Shown here: positions 34,424 through 44,199 of the stretch, one piece after another | How the letters are laid out: the number at the start of each line of letters is the position of its first letter | Position numbering within the stretch: position 1 is the first letter of the stretch | Source: CAZUGH01 sp964619785 | Lineage (GTDB): Bacteria > Bacillota > Clostridia > Lachnospirales > Lachnospiraceae | DNA: 64,000 nucleotides | Assembly: GCA_964619785.1 (NCBI GenBank) | Contig: CAZUGH010000004.1 | Span: 1-64,000 of the forward strand | Direction: 5' to 3' | Notes under the pieces: generated by a model | What the model was told of the DNA's origin: nothing | Databases searched by the model: none | The model's input: only the letters and a program-made list of their open reading frames with translations | Position numbers and translations under genes: made by a program

Positions 34424-35602
34424 AACATTCTTAAATGTAGGTTTAAGAAGCATTGGGGACAGAATCGTGGTTACAATAACCATGATGATAACTGGCCCGA
34501 TTAAGCTCTGAGCAATGAGCCCGGCGGCCAGTCCCTTGTTCGCGACAATCAATGCAACTTCACCACGGGATACCATACCGACACCAATCTGTAGACATTC
34601 ACGATTGTTATAATGGAAAATCTTCGCAGCAGCACCACAGCCGACAATCTTGGTTATGACTGCTACGAGAATCAATACAACTGAGAAAATAACTAATATG
34701 CTAGACATCTGTGGCAAAGTGACCTTCAATCCAATGCTGGCAAAGAACACAGGGGACAGAATGGAATAGGACAGTGTCTCACATTGGTTGGTGACATAAC
34801 CTGCTGTACGGGATAAGGTAGAGATGACTAAACCAGCGAAAAATGCTCCTGTAATATCAGCAACACCAAACCATTCTTCGGCAGCATATGCCATAAAGAA
34901 ACAATAAGCAATGGCGATAATCATGATACGACGTTTCGTCTTGTGTTTGTGAGTGGTGATTTTCTTCAATGCAATGAAGAAAAGAATTCCGACAACAGCT
35001 GTAAAAACAAAGAATCCGAAGATATGTAATAATACACTTAGGAGTCCTGAACTATGCGCAGGATCACCTAGACTTGTAATGATTGTAAGAACAATGATAC
35101 CAAGAATATCATCAATAATCGCAGCTCCAAGAATTGCATTACCTGCTGGGGAGGTTAATTTACCAAGTTCCTTTAATGTCTCGACTGTGATGCTTACGGA
35201 GGTTGCCGTTAGTATGACACCGATAAATACATATTGATAGACCTTAGTTGCACTTGTCTCACAACCAAGCATTGGTAAAAATGTATGAGCTACCAGGTAT
35301 CCACCAATCAGGGGAACGATAACACCGACGGTAGCGATGATGGCACAAGCAAAGCCTGCTTTTTTTAATTCTTTTATATCGGCTTCAAGACCTGCTAAAA
35401 ACATCAGGATGATAACACCTAATTCGGCGAGTGTTGTTATGAAGTCAGTTGGTTTGACTAAGTTAAGTACAAGAGGTCCTATCAGAACGCCAGCCACTAG
35501 AGAACCGGCCACCTGGGGAAGTCTTAATTTCTTAAAAACTAATGCGAAGAACTTGGTCGATAAAAGTATAATAGTTAGATATAATAAGTAACTGGTATCC
35601 AT
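34409..35602 (-). CDS. Cation:proton antiporter (CPA2/KefB type)
   Basis: A 397-residue membrane protein with about twelve helices of the Na+(K+)/H+ exchanger family: LRLPQVAGSLVAGVLIGP near the N-terminus, FLAGLEADIKEL, and the ion-binding helix region around AAIIDDILGIIVL with two acidic residues. The KTN nucleotide-binding domain of full KefB proteins is absent. The ATG at 35602 has GAGGAGG before it and a matching promoter; an upstream start would cover that promoter. It exchanges K+ or Na+ for protons, most likely for pH or salt balance. A divergent metal-ion exporter gene lies 161 bases away. Confidence 0.88.
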   Translation of the reverse strand: MDTSYLLYLTIILLSTKFFALVFKKLRLPQVAGSLVAGVLIGPLVLNLVKPTDFITTLAELGVIILMFLAGLEADIKELKKAGFACAIIATVGVIVPLIGGYLVAHTFLPMLGCETSATKVYQYVFIGVILTATSVSITVETLKELGKLTSPAGNAILGAAIIDDILGIIVLTIITSLGDPAHSSGLLSVLLHIFGFFVFTAVVGILFFIALKKITTHKHKTKRRIMIIAIAYCFFMAYAAEEWFGVADITGAFFAGLVISTLSRTAGYVTNQCETLSYSILSPVFFASIGLKVTLPQMSSILVIFSVVLILVAVITKIVGCGAAAKIFHYNNRECLQIGVGMVSRGEVALIVANKGLAAGLIAQSLIGPVIIMVIVTTILSPMLLKPTFKNVKKRR

Positions 35603-35636
35603 AACATACGCCTCCTCAAATTGTGAAACTGTAGGT

Positions 35637-35665
35637 ATTATAGTCCCTATCTGTCGAAAAAGCAA
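35637..35665 (-). promoter_or_regulatory. Promoter of the cation antiporter gene
   Basis: On the minus strand TTGCTT, a 17-base spacer and a perfect TATAAT, about 35 bases before the ATG. Confidence 0.7.
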
Positions 35666-35699
35666 GAAAAATTCTTGCAAAAAAAAGGAGAGAAATAAT

Positions 35700-35727
35700 T
35701 TGCGAAATGAATGGTTTATGATATGAT
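35700..35727 (+). promoter_or_regulatory. Promoter of the CDF exporter gene
   Basis: TTGCGA (35700-35705), 16-base spacer, TATGAT (35722-35727), followed by a GTAGGAGG ribosome site before the ATG. Confidence 0.55.
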
Positions 35728-35763
35728 AGAATAATACATATGATGTAGGAGGCGTTCACTAAA

Positions 35764-36939
35764 ATGACAAATATTTTAGTTAAAATGTTTATTAAGAATA
35801 AGGATGATTATAAAAATCCAGTTGTACGTGAAAAATATGGGGTTCTGGCAAGTATTGTCGGTATTATATGCAATGTTGTATTATTTGCGATTAAGATGCT
35901 GATTGGTATTATCATAGGAAGTATTTCGGTTATGGCAGATGCATTTAATAACTTATCTGACGCGGCATCTTCCATTGTGAGTTTCGTTGGTGTGAAGCTT
36001 GCGAACCGTCCGTCCGATGAGGAACACCCTTTTGGGCATGGACGGTATGAGTATATCGCAGCATTTGTTGTGGCATTCTTGGTATTGCAGGTAGGATTTT
36101 CCTGTCTTGAGAGTGCGGTAGATAAGATACGTAATCCAGAGGCGGTATCATTTTCCCCGATTCTGGTTGGCATTTTGATAGTATCCGTATTGCTGAAGCT
36201 CTGGCTTGGTTTGTTTAATCGCAAACTGGGAGGACAGATTGATTCCTCCGTGATGAAGGCCACTGCTACTGATGCATTTGGTGATATGCTAGTAACGACG
36301 GTGACGGTTATATCAATTCTTGTGGGACACTTTAGTGGTTGGATGATTGATGGCTATATGGGTCTTCTCGTCTCGCTATTTGTCTTGTATGCAGGAATTG
36401 GAATTATTCATGAGACGCTTGAACCACTGCTTGGTCAACCGGCGACACGCGAGTTGTATGATAGCATTACAAGTTTTGTGGAGAGCTTTGATGGTGTCGT
36501 GGGAACACACGATTTAATCGTGCATAATTATGGCCCAACGAATTCCATGGCATCGATTCATGCAGAAGTGCCAGTTAACTGTGATTTGGCATCAACACAT
36601 GAGATTATTGATCGAATTGAAGGACGGGCTCAGCGTGAACTGGGGATTTTCCTTGTGATTCATATGGACCCGGTTGAAGTGGATAATCAGGAAGTGAATC
36701 AGTGTCGCGAGATGGTGGCGCGGATTGCCAAAGAAGTGGAAGAGACGGCGACAATACATGATTTTCGAATGGTTAATGGTGAGAAACAGGTGAATTTAAT
36801 CTTTGACCTGGTTCTCCCACATGAATATATAGGTGAAAAGAGGAATCAACTACTACACGAGTTGCGTACAAGAATATCCCAAGAAGATGCTAAATACCAG
36901 TGTGTAATCACAGTGGATCATAGCTTTGTCAATGGATGA
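35764..36939 (+). CDS. Cation diffusion facilitator (divalent metal exporter)
   Basis: A 391-residue CDF transporter: six membrane helices, with the metal-site helix SVMADAFNNLSDAASS and the following GHGRYEYIAA, and a C-terminal cytoplasmic metallochaperone-like domain (THDLIVHNYGPTNSMASIHAEVP). The N-x-x-x-D in helix 2 differs from the His/Asp of zinc exporters and is usual in clostridial members that may prefer manganese or iron. An additional 80-residue C-terminal extension is present. It exports divalent metal using the proton gradient. The divergent neighbour is also a cation transporter. Confidence 0.88.
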   Translation: MTNILVKMFIKNKDDYKNPVVREKYGVLASIVGIICNVVLFAIKMLIGIIIGSISVMADAFNNLSDAASSIVSFVGVKLANRPSDEEHPFGHGRYEYIAAFVVAFLVLQVGFSCLESAVDKIRNPEAVSFSPILVGILIVSVLLKLWLGLFNRKLGGQIDSSVMKATATDAFGDMLVTTVTVISILVGHFSGWMIDGYMGLLVSLFVLYAGIGIIHETLEPLLGQPATRELYDSITSFVESFDGVVGTHDLIVHNYGPTNSMASIHAEVPVNCDLASTHEIIDRIEGRAQRELGIFLVIHMDPVEVDNQEVNQCREMVARIAKEVEETATIHDFRMVNGEKQVNLIFDLVLPHEYIGEKRNQLLHELRTRISQEDAKYQCVITVDHSFVNG

Positions 36940-36974
36940 TTCCCGCATACTCCGGATGAAACGGAGGAATACAG

Positions 36975-38855
36975 ATGAAGAAGACAACGTTAGCGATGGC
37001 ACTAGTGTTGACCGGATTGGTGACAGTAGGCACCGGCTGGACGGCACATGCACAAGAGACAGAACCGATATTGAATTATCAACCGAGTGGTATTCAAGTT
37101 GATACAGTGAATGAGATTACGCCATATGGGCTACAATCTAGTACGTTACCAACGACTTATGATGCTAGGAGTGAAGGCTATATCCCTGCGGTACGAAATC
37201 AAAATCCATATGGAACTTGTTGGACCTTTGCAGCAGCGGCGGCAGTGGAAGCCGACTTAGTGAAAAATGAGGGAGCAGATGTGGCTTCGATTGATTTGTC
37301 CGAATTACATACGGCGTATTTTGCATTTCACGCTGTACCAGATATACTAGGTGGACTTCGAGGCGACAGCTTTTCAATTATCAATGATAGCAGTAATGCC
37401 TATTTGGATGCAGGAGGTAGCGCTGACTTAGCGTTAGAGAACTATGTGGATTGGCTCGGTGTAGCGGATGAGTCGGTGGCTCCTTATACGGATGCTTCAT
37501 CCTACGAGAACATGATGAATGATAAGACAGAAGAGGATAAGACGCAGATTGCAATGAGAGATAGTGCGTATGTTGAGAATTACTATCTGATTAATGAGAC
37601 AGATACGGATGATGTCAAGAAGATGGTGATGGAGCATGGCGCAGTGACGGCGGCATATTATCATGATAATACGTACCTTTCTTCTAAAAATGCATATTAT
37701 CAGAATGTAAATGGCGCAGATAAGGCGAATCATGCAATCAATATCGTTGGATGGAATGATAGTTATGAAATATCAAACTTCAGTAAGGCAGCACGACCTA
37801 CTAGTGCAGGTGCGTGGCTGGTTCGTAATAGCTGGGGAAGTACATGGGGAGACAAGGGATATTTCTGGATGTCTTATCAGGACCTATCGATATCGGATAT
37901 ACGTGTCGTAGATGCTACGCAGACAAAGCCGTATGATACGATTTATCAATATGATGGTTCTCACTTGCAAGAGGATTACTCATCAACCTATGATGTGGTG
38001 CAACAGGCGAATGTATTCAAAGCAAGCAATAAATACGAGAAAATATCTGCTGTTGGTTTTACCAATTATGAAACGGAGCAGAACTATACAATCTATGTAT
38101 ATAAAAATTCATCATCAGCGAACCCGGCAGATGGTAGATTGATGACAACTCAGATGGGAACAACGACATATGCAGGTTATTATACGATTAAGCTTGACAA
38201 TCCGGTGAATGTAAAAGCGGGAGATGCATTTTCTGTTGTAATTGAATGGCAGCAGGATGAAGAGGGACAAGCTACTTGTTATTATGATCGTTCATATAAG
38301 TATACAGATTTGCAGACGACATCTCGTGCGCTCGCAGGGCAAAGTTATCTACGAACTGGCAAGAACGGTACATGGCGAGACATCGGGGCCGCGAATGAGA
38401 ATAATTGTATCAAAGCATTTTCCAATGAGACCGAAGGAAATGATGAGGTTGATGATACGATATTAAATGTGACACCAAGTCCTTCGCCAAGTGCAACATC
38501 GAGTGTGACACCTAATCCTGCGCCAAGTCAAACAACGGTAACGACATTACCAGTGGTGAAGATAATTAAATTGGGTAAGACACGGATTACAACTGCGAAG
38601 CGTAAAAAGAACAATCAGTTGCGATTATCCTATAAGAAGATTGCTAGAACAAAGGGTTATGAGATTAAGATAAGTACCAGTAAGAAGTTCACAAAATCCA
38701 GGACCAAGACATATACAACAAGCAAAACCACGAAGACCTTGAAGAAAATATCTAGAAAGAAAGTATATTATGTGAAAATTCGAGGATTTTATCTTGATTC
38801 CAATGGAAAAAAGGTATATGGTAAGTATTGTGCAATACGAAAAGTGAAAAAATAA
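36975..38855 (+). CDS. Secreted papain-like cysteine protease with lectin-like and basic FN3-type domains
   Basis: A 626-residue exported enzyme. Signal peptide about 1-26 (cleaved near AHAQ). The C1 peptidase domain (about 60-300) has the oxyanion Gln in VRNQNPYGTCWTFA with catalytic Cys, His in ADKANHAINIVGW and Asn in LVRNSWGSTWG. A lectin-like beta domain follows (about 310-480), then a Pro/Ser/Thr linker of the TPSPSPS type, and a lysine-rich FN3-like module at the C-terminus. No propeptide of ERFNIN type and no LPxTG signal are seen. The basic tail is like those of two other secreted proteins in the window. It lies 35 bases after the CDF gene with GGAGG before the ATG. Confidence 0.85.
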   Translation: MKKTTLAMALVLTGLVTVGTGWTAHAQETEPILNYQPSGIQVDTVNEITPYGLQSSTLPTTYDARSEGYIPAVRNQNPYGTCWTFAAAAAVEADLVKNEGADVASIDLSELHTAYFAFHAVPDILGGLRGDSFSIINDSSNAYLDAGGSADLALENYVDWLGVADESVAPYTDASSYENMMNDKTEEDKTQIAMRDSAYVENYYLINETDTDDVKKMVMEHGAVTAAYYHDNTYLSSKNAYYQNVNGADKANHAINIVGWNDSYEISNFSKAARPTSAGAWLVRNSWGSTWGDKGYFWMSYQDLSISDIRVVDATQTKPYDTIYQYDGSHLQEDYSSTYDVVQQANVFKASNKYEKISAVGFTNYETEQNYTIYVYKNSSSANPADGRLMTTQMGTTTYAGYYTIKLDNPVNVKAGDAFSVVIEWQQDEEGQATCYYDRSYKYTDLQTTSRALAGQSYLRTGKNGTWRDIGAANENNCIKAFSNETEGNDEVDDTILNVTPSPSPSATSSVTPNPAPSQTTVTTLPVVKIIKLGKTRITTAKRKKNNQLRLSYKKIARTKGYEIKISTSKKFTKSRTKTYTTSKTTKTLKKISRKKVYYVKIRGFYLDSNGKKVYGKYCAIRKVKK

Positions 38856-38875
38856 ACATTGGACGGAGGATAATC

Positions 38876-40189
38876 ATGTATAAAGAGACAGCGTGTTTGA
38901 TTATGTATGGAGATTTAGGAGAGGACAGTATCTTAGTTTCCTTAGCAAAAATCTTTGAAGAAGCAGAGCAAGATGATAGCAATAAAAAGGAACGACTTGT
39001 TCGTGAGACATATCAGCAGATTTATCGTTTACTCCAATTGGCTACCAAATATGGGTTTGACCAGAATTTGTGGCAGTCATATATTTCCTATATATTAGCA
39101 ACCAATGAGAATCCATTTAGCATGATATGCGAGACGGTAGGTGCGGGAGACGGTACCGTGAATGGTATTGTAAAGCAGGATATGCAGTGCTTTTACAATT
39201 TATTAAATTATGATTTTACTAATTTTGAAAAACAGTTGGGCGTGGATTGCTTTACAACAATAACAAATTATCATTCGATGGCAAAATCAGAGAACACATA
39301 TAATAAGAGTGTGAGTGAGAAGGTTCGTGAACTTGCAAGTCAACTTGCGCTAGCGAAGGATGGTAATGATATTTTTGACACCGTTACAGCTTTTTATAAG
39401 AAGTATGGCGTTGGTAAGTTTGGTCTGAATAAGGCATTTCGTGTTGTTCATGGTGAACATGATGAGACAATTTTATCTCCGATTACCCACACGAGTGATG
39501 TGGCATTGGAGCATTTAGTTGGTTATGAGATTCAGAAGCAACAGTTGATTGATAATACAGAGGCTTTTGTACAGGGACGACGAGCAAATAACTGTTTGTT
39601 GTTTGGTGATAGTGGTACGGGCAAGTCTACTTGTATCAAGGCAATATTGAATCGATATTATGATCAGGGACTTCGCCTGATTGAGGTATATAAGCATCAG
39701 TTCCAGGACCTGTCTAATATTATTGAACAGATTAAGAATCGTAATTATAAGTTTATTATCTATATGGATGATTTGTCTTTTGAAGAATTTGAGATTGAGT
39801 ATAAATATCTGAAGGCTGTCATTGAAGGTGGACTTGAAGTGAAGCCAGATAATGTTCTAATCTATGCAACGTCGAATCGTCGCCACTTGATTCGTGAGAC
39901 TTGGAGCGACCGTTCTGATATGTCAGAGGATGAATTACATCACTCAGATACCGTGCAGGAAAAACTATCCTTAGTTGCTAGATTTGGTGTTAGTATTAGT
40001 TTCTCTAAACCATCTAAGAAGGAATATGAGAACATCGTGCTGACATTGGCAAAGGGATTGGGAATCGATATGCCAGAGGAAGAATTATTGATGAAGTCGA
40101 ATGCTTGGAGTATACGAAATGGTGGATATTCAGGACGAGTAGCAGAACAGTTTATTATACATTTGCAAAGTCAAAGAAAGGAAATCTAG
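38876..40189 (+). CDS. DUF815-family AAA-type ATPase
   Basis: A 437-residue cytoplasmic P-loop ATPase. The C-terminal half carries Walker A GDSGTGKST near residue 245, Walker B FIIYMDDLSFE, sensor 1 IYATSNRRHL and an arginine-rich RSDMSEDELHHSDTVQEKLSLVARFG stretch that is typical of DUF815. The N-terminal half is helical and unassigned. Function of the family is unknown; nothing is established beyond ATP binding. The ATG has GGAGG six bases upstream. The YqeG phosphatase follows 3 bases later, indicating an operon of small housekeeping genes. Confidence 0.82.
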   Translation: MYKETACLIMYGDLGEDSILVSLAKIFEEAEQDDSNKKERLVRETYQQIYRLLQLATKYGFDQNLWQSYISYILATNENPFSMICETVGAGDGTVNGIVKQDMQCFYNLLNYDFTNFEKQLGVDCFTTITNYHSMAKSENTYNKSVSEKVRELASQLALAKDGNDIFDTVTAFYKKYGVGKFGLNKAFRVVHGEHDETILSPITHTSDVALEHLVGYEIQKQQLIDNTEAFVQGRRANNCLLFGDSGTGKSTCIKAILNRYYDQGLRLIEVYKHQFQDLSNIIEQIKNRNYKFIIYMDDLSFEEFEIEYKYLKAVIEGGLEVKPDNVLIYATSNRRHLIRETWSDRSDMSEDELHHSDTVQEKLSLVARFGVSISFSKPSKKEYENIVLTLAKGLGIDMPEEELLMKSNAWSIRNGGYSGRVAEQFIIHLQSQRKEI

Positions 40190-40192
40190 ATT

Positions 40193-40726
40193 ATGTTTGA
40201 ACGTTTTTTTCCAGATGAACGGGTTTCTTCAACATATGATATTGATTATGAAAAGCTATACCAAGAAGGCTATCGAGGAATACTATTTGATATTGATAAC
40301 ACCCTAGTGGAGCATGGCAAGGATGCAGATGAGAGAGCAAAGGAATTGTTTAGCAAGTTAAAAGAAATTGGATTCCAATGCTGCTTGATTTCTAATAATA
40401 AGAAGAAACGTGTGAGTCGTTTTAATCAAGATATCGGCGTTCATACGGTGTTCAATGCACACAAGCCCGCGAAGAAGAATTATTATTATGCGATGGCGCT
40501 GATGGGAACCGAGATGGATAATACGGTATTCGTAGGCGATCAGCTTTTTACTGATGTATATGGTGCTAAGCGAATTGGTATACGTAATTATCTAGTCAAA
40601 CCAATCAATGAAAAAGAAGAGATTCAGATTGTTATTAAGCGTTTTTTTGAAAAATTTATTTTGCACGAGTATAAAAGAAAAGAGAAGAAGGGAAAATCGG
40701 AATGGACGAGAAAGGAAGCCGAATAA
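40193..40726 (+). CDS. YqeG-family HAD phosphatase
   Basis: A 177-residue HAD class IIIA phosphatase: motif I ILFDIDNTLVEHG with both catalytic Asp, motif II LISNN, Lys in AHKPAKK, and motif IV VFVGDQLFTDVYGAKR. The family (YqeG) is related to phosphatidylglycerophosphate phosphatases. The last 20 residues are very basic and overlap the M24 peptidase start by 25 bases. Translation of the two genes is therefore coupled. Confidence 0.87.
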   Translation: MFERFFPDERVSSTYDIDYEKLYQEGYRGILFDIDNTLVEHGKDADERAKELFSKLKEIGFQCCLISNNKKKRVSRFNQDIGVHTVFNAHKPAKKNYYYAMALMGTEMDNTVFVGDQLFTDVYGAKRIGIRNYLVKPINEKEEIQIVIKRFFEKFILHEYKRKEKKGKSEWTRKEAE

Positions 40727-41775
40727 TTCAGTCGGAGCACGTGGATGCAATCTTTGTGTCTTCACCGGCTAATATGCGCTCAATCAGTGGGTTTACAGGA
40801 GAAGGTTACATCTATGTCAGTCAGAAAACGAAGCTGGTTGTTACCGATTTTCGTTATATGATAGCAGCGAGAGCGGAATGCCCTGGCTGGGAAGTGGTAG
40901 ATATGAATGGAAAATATTATGAGCCACTCATCAAGGCAATTCAGGAAGAAGATGTGAGTTTATTAGGATATGAATTTGAGCATGTTACGATGGATAAGTT
41001 TAATCAAATCTGTAATTTGTACCAGGAAAGTTGTACGAGTCAGTTAGAATTTCAGAACATTGATGATATTTTACGCGAGTATCGAATGGTGAAGACGGAA
41101 GAAGAGATTGAATTTATTCGAAAAGCAGAAGCAATTGGGGATGAGGCGTTTGCCAAGGTTCTTCCGATGCTCCAGGCTGGAATGACAGAAAAACAAGTGG
41201 CTGCTTTGCTCGAGTATCAGATGAAAAGTTTGGGCGCTGATGGGCTTAGCTTTGATACAATCGCTGCGTCTGGTGTTCATTCAGCTATGCCGCATGCTGT
41301 CCCAACAGACAAGAAGCTAGAAGAGGGCGATTTCCTTACAATGGATTTTGGGTGTAAATACAAAGGATATTGCTCGGATATGACTCGCACCGTTGTAATC
41401 GGTACGGCGAGTGATAAACAAAAAGAGATTTACCAGTTGGTTCTAAATGCCCAAGAGACTGTCTTGAAACAAGTGAAACCAGGAATGACAGGCCGTGAGG
41501 TAGATGCCATTGCTAGAGATATGATTACCGAAGCTGGTCATGGTCAGGACTTTGGGCATGGGTTAGGTCACAGCGTTGGTTTAGAGATTCATGAAAATCC
41601 GTCATTTTCGCGAAGAGATGAACATGTGATTCAACCGGGAATGGTCATAACAGTAGAACCAGGTGTCTATATAGAAGGCTTTGGTGGTGTGCGAATAGAA
41701 GATGTCGTATGCATCACAGAGGATGGATGCGAGAATCTGACTCATTCACCGAAGTCATTAATCGAGATTAAGTGA
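40702..41775 (+). CDS. M24-family Xaa-Pro aminopeptidase
   Basis: A 357-residue two-domain creatinase/aminopeptidase P-like metalloenzyme. The C-terminal pita-bread fold shows all metal ligands: Asp pair in TMDFGCKYKGYCSDMTRTV, His in GHGLGHSVGLEIHE, Glu in TVEPGVYIEG and Glu in VRIEDVVCI. It removes the residue in front of proline from peptides. The usual neighbour in Clostridia is EF-P, found here two genes on; aroDK lies in between. The ATG lies in the end of the YqeG gene. Confidence 0.9.
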   Translation: MDEKGSRIIQSEHVDAIFVSSPANMRSISGFTGEGYIYVSQKTKLVVTDFRYMIAARAECPGWEVVDMNGKYYEPLIKAIQEEDVSLLGYEFEHVTMDKFNQICNLYQESCTSQLEFQNIDDILREYRMVKTEEEIEFIRKAEAIGDEAFAKVLPMLQAGMTEKQVAALLEYQMKSLGADGLSFDTIAASGVHSAMPHAVPTDKKLEEGDFLTMDFGCKYKGYCSDMTRTVVIGTASDKQKEIYQLVLNAQETVLKQVKPGMTGREVDAIARDMITEAGHGQDFGHGLGHSVGLEIHENPSFSRRDEHVIQPGMVITVEPGVYIEGFGGVRIEDVVCITEDGCENLTHSPKSLIEIK

Positions 41776-41783
41776 GGATAATT

Positions 41784-43025
41784 ATGATAAAACCAATGAT
41801 ATGTATTCCGATTGTGGGGAGAACGAAGGCGGAGATTCTAGAAACTGCCAAAAAATATGCCAGTCTCGCCGCACAGCTTGTTGAATGGCGCATTGATTTT
41901 TATGAGGATATTGCTGATTATAATCAGGTAGTTTGCTTAGCAAGAACATTGCGAGATATTTTGCCACAGAAATTGTTGGTGACATGGAGAACAAGTGCAG
42001 AAGGCGGAGAAAATGTTTCGCAGCAAGTCTCCTATACCAAGATGCTTGAACAGCTGATTGCAGCAGGCGCTTGTGACTATATTGATATGGAGATGGCGAG
42101 AGAAGACGCAAGAGAAGCCGGCCTTCTGGCATTGGCAAAAGAGAAGAATATATCAGTGATTGGCTCGTTTCATAATTTTCAGGAGACGCCTACGAAGGAA
42201 GATATGGTGGAGCGCTTGCAGAAAATGAAGGATCTCGGTTACACCGTAGGAAAAATCGCAGTTATGCCACAGCAAGAGAAGGACGTTGAGCAACTTTTAG
42301 AAGCTACACAAGAGATGAAGCAAAGGAATCCGAATTATCCATTGATTACGATGTCGATGGGAAGTCTAGGTGTGGTAAGCCGTTTGTATGGATGGCTCTA
42401 TGGTTCATCCGTTACATTTGCTAGTGCAGGAAAAGCATCAGCACCTGGACAGGTGGAGATAGAAGTGGTGGAGAAAGCCTTATCTCTAGGAGCTCAGGGG
42501 AAACGGCACATCATTCTGGTTGGATTTATGGGGACAGGCAAAAGCACAGTTTCGCATGAGTTAGCTAGATTGACTGGCTGCCAGGAGATTGATACAGATG
42601 AATATATCGTAAACCATGAAGGAAGAGCAATTAAGGAAATCTTTGCAAAACAAGGAGAAGATTATTTTCGCCAATTAGAGACGGAGATGATAAACGACTT
42701 AGATGCAATGGATCATGGCATTGTGTCATGCGGGGGCGGTATGGTACTTCGTGATATCAATATCAAGAAACTGCAACAGGTTGGCACAATCGTACTCCTC
42801 ACGGCAACACCAGCTACGATTTATCACCGTGTGAAAGATAATACAGACAGACCATTATTGAATGGCAACATGAATGTCGAATACATTCAGAAACTTCTAG
42901 AACAGCGTCAGCCCGCTTATGAAAGAGCAGCTGAAATTGTTATTTCAACCGATGAAAAAACAGAAGACATGATTGCACAGGAGATTTTGAGCCATTTTGA
43001 CGGCTTTTCCGTAAAAAGTAGTTGA
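41784..43025 (+). CDS. aroD-aroK: Fused 3-dehydroquinate dehydratase (type I) and shikimate kinase
   Basis: One 413-residue chain performs two steps of the shikimate pathway. Residues 1-about 235 are type I AroD: VEWRIDFY, general base His in GSFHNF, Schiff-base Lys in VGKIAVMP, SMGSLG with the Arg after it, and SAPGQ at the end. Residues about 240-413 are AroK: Walker A GFMGTGKST, substrate Asp in IDTDEYI, Arg in YFRQLE, CGGGMV and the lid DRPLL. A linker of only a few residues joins them. The steps are separated by AroE, whose gene lies 1.2 kb away. I use the ATG with GAGGA upstream rather than a GTG four codons earlier. Confidence 0.9.
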   Translation: MIKPMICIPIVGRTKAEILETAKKYASLAAQLVEWRIDFYEDIADYNQVVCLARTLRDILPQKLLVTWRTSAEGGENVSQQVSYTKMLEQLIAAGACDYIDMEMAREDAREAGLLALAKEKNISVIGSFHNFQETPTKEDMVERLQKMKDLGYTVGKIAVMPQQEKDVEQLLEATQEMKQRNPNYPLITMSMGSLGVVSRLYGWLYGSSVTFASAGKASAPGQVEIEVVEKALSLGAQGKRHIILVGFMGTGKSTVSHELARLTGCQEIDTDEYIVNHEGRAIKEIFAKQGEDYFRQLETEMINDLDAMDHGIVSCGGGMVLRDINIKKLQQVGTIVLLTATPATIYHRVKDNTDRPLLNGNMNVEYIQKLLEQRQPAYERAAEIVISTDEKTEDMIAQEILSHFDGFSVKSS

Positions 43026-43083
43026 AAAATGTCTTATTATCATATAAACTAATATAAGATGTAAATACAAGGAGGATCATTTT

Positions 43084-43641
43084 ATGATATCAGCAGGAGA
43101 TTTTAAGAATGGTATAACCATGGAGATGGAAGGTAAGGTATATCAAATTATTGAATTCCAGCATGTTAAGCCAGGTAAGGGTGCAGCGTTTGTTCGTACT
43201 AAACTTAAGGACATTGTGAATGGTGGTGTGGTTGAGAAGACATTCCGCCCTACAGAGAAGTTCCCTAAGGCTCACATTGATAAGAAAGAGATGCAGTATC
43301 TCTATTCCGATGGTGAGATGTATAACTACATGGACACAGAGACATATGAACAGATTGCATTGCCAGTTGAAGAAGTTGGCGATAGCATGAAGTTTGTTAA
43401 GGACAATGATATGGTTATTATTGTTTCCTATAAAGGCAACATCTTTGCAATTGAGCCACCGATGTTCGCTGAACTTGAAGTAACAGAGACTGAGCCAGGT
43501 GTGAAAGGCGATACAGCAACGAATGTTACAAAACCAGCTACTGTTGAGACTGGTGCACAGGTTGCAGTACCTATCTTTGTTAACCAGGGTGACAAGATTC
43601 AGATTGATACACGTACCGGTGATTATCTGAAGAGATTATAA
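43084..43641 (+). CDS. efp: Translation elongation factor P
   Basis: EF-P enters the ribosome E site to relieve stalling at polyproline. The 185-residue protein has the three beta-barrel layout and the exposed modification-site Lys32 in KPGKGAAFVR. AAGGAGG precedes the ATG. It ends in the usual RTGDYLKRL. It follows aroDK by 58 bases and is closed by a terminator. No modification enzyme gene is in the window. Confidence 0.97.
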   Translation: MISAGDFKNGITMEMEGKVYQIIEFQHVKPGKGAAFVRTKLKDIVNGGVVEKTFRPTEKFPKAHIDKKEMQYLYSDGEMYNYMDTETYEQIALPVEEVGDSMKFVKDNDMVIIVSYKGNIFAIEPPMFAELEVTETEPGVKGDTATNVTKPATVETGAQVAVPIFVNQGDKIQIDTRTGDYLKRL

Positions 43642-43661
43642 TAATATTACTAACTATTTCA

Positions 43662-43697
43662 GAATGGAAATTCACATGGGTTTCCATTCCGTTTTTT
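43662..43697 (+). terminator. efp terminator
   Basis: GAATGGAAA (43662-43670) and TTTCCATTC (43681-43689) form a 9-bp stem around a 10-base loop, followed by seven T. Confidence 0.88.
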
Positions 43698-43725
43698 TAC
43701 CCTTAATTAGGTGGTTGTAAGGTAA

Positions 43726-44199
43726 TCAGCCATTCATCAGCTTCGCATATTCCTTAGTACCTTTAACGTAGTCAATCATGTAATCACGGAAATCAATTAA
43801 TGTCTTGGTGTCTTTTTTCTCACAAGAAAATGTAGTGTAGTCACCCGTGATAATATCAGTATGCTTTCTAGAGGTATATTTTATAGAGAATTTCAGGTTC
43901 TCGCCACCCTCGGTGGTAGGACCATGGTAAGCACCACTATAACCATGAAGGATATCTTCGATCATTCGGTCGTAGATATCTTTTTTGTCGTCTGCGGATA
44001 TCTTAAAAGTGAGGCGGTTAGATTGGTCGATTCCACGAGAGATGATTTGATTGTAGGTGTCAATCGTAATCATCGTGTCGTCGGTTGTACCAAATTGGAA
44101 ACTGATATTAAAGTCATCTGGCATGGTGTGCTTACGACAACCAGTTAGAAGACATATGGTTAGTATAATTGTGAGAATGATTCGAATTTGTTTTTTCAT
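43726..44199 (-). CDS. Small lipoprotein of unknown function
   Basis: A 157-residue exported lipoprotein: basic N-terminus, hydrophobic core and the lipobox LLTGC, so Cys at about residue 21 is the membrane anchor. The rest is a mixed alpha/beta domain with no recognised motif. Its ATG overlaps the aroE stop by 4 bases (ATGA), and GATG-rich sequence offers only a weak ribosome site, so it depends on aroE translation. I can give it no function. Confidence 0.75.
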   Translation of the reverse strand: MKKQIRIILTIILTICLLTGCRKHTMPDDFNISFQFGTTDDTMITIDTYNQIISRGIDQSNRLTFKISADDKKDIYDRMIEDILHGYSGAYHGPTTEGGENLKFSIKYTSRKHTDIITGDYTTFSCEKKDTKTLIDFRDYMIDYVKGTKEYAKLMNG

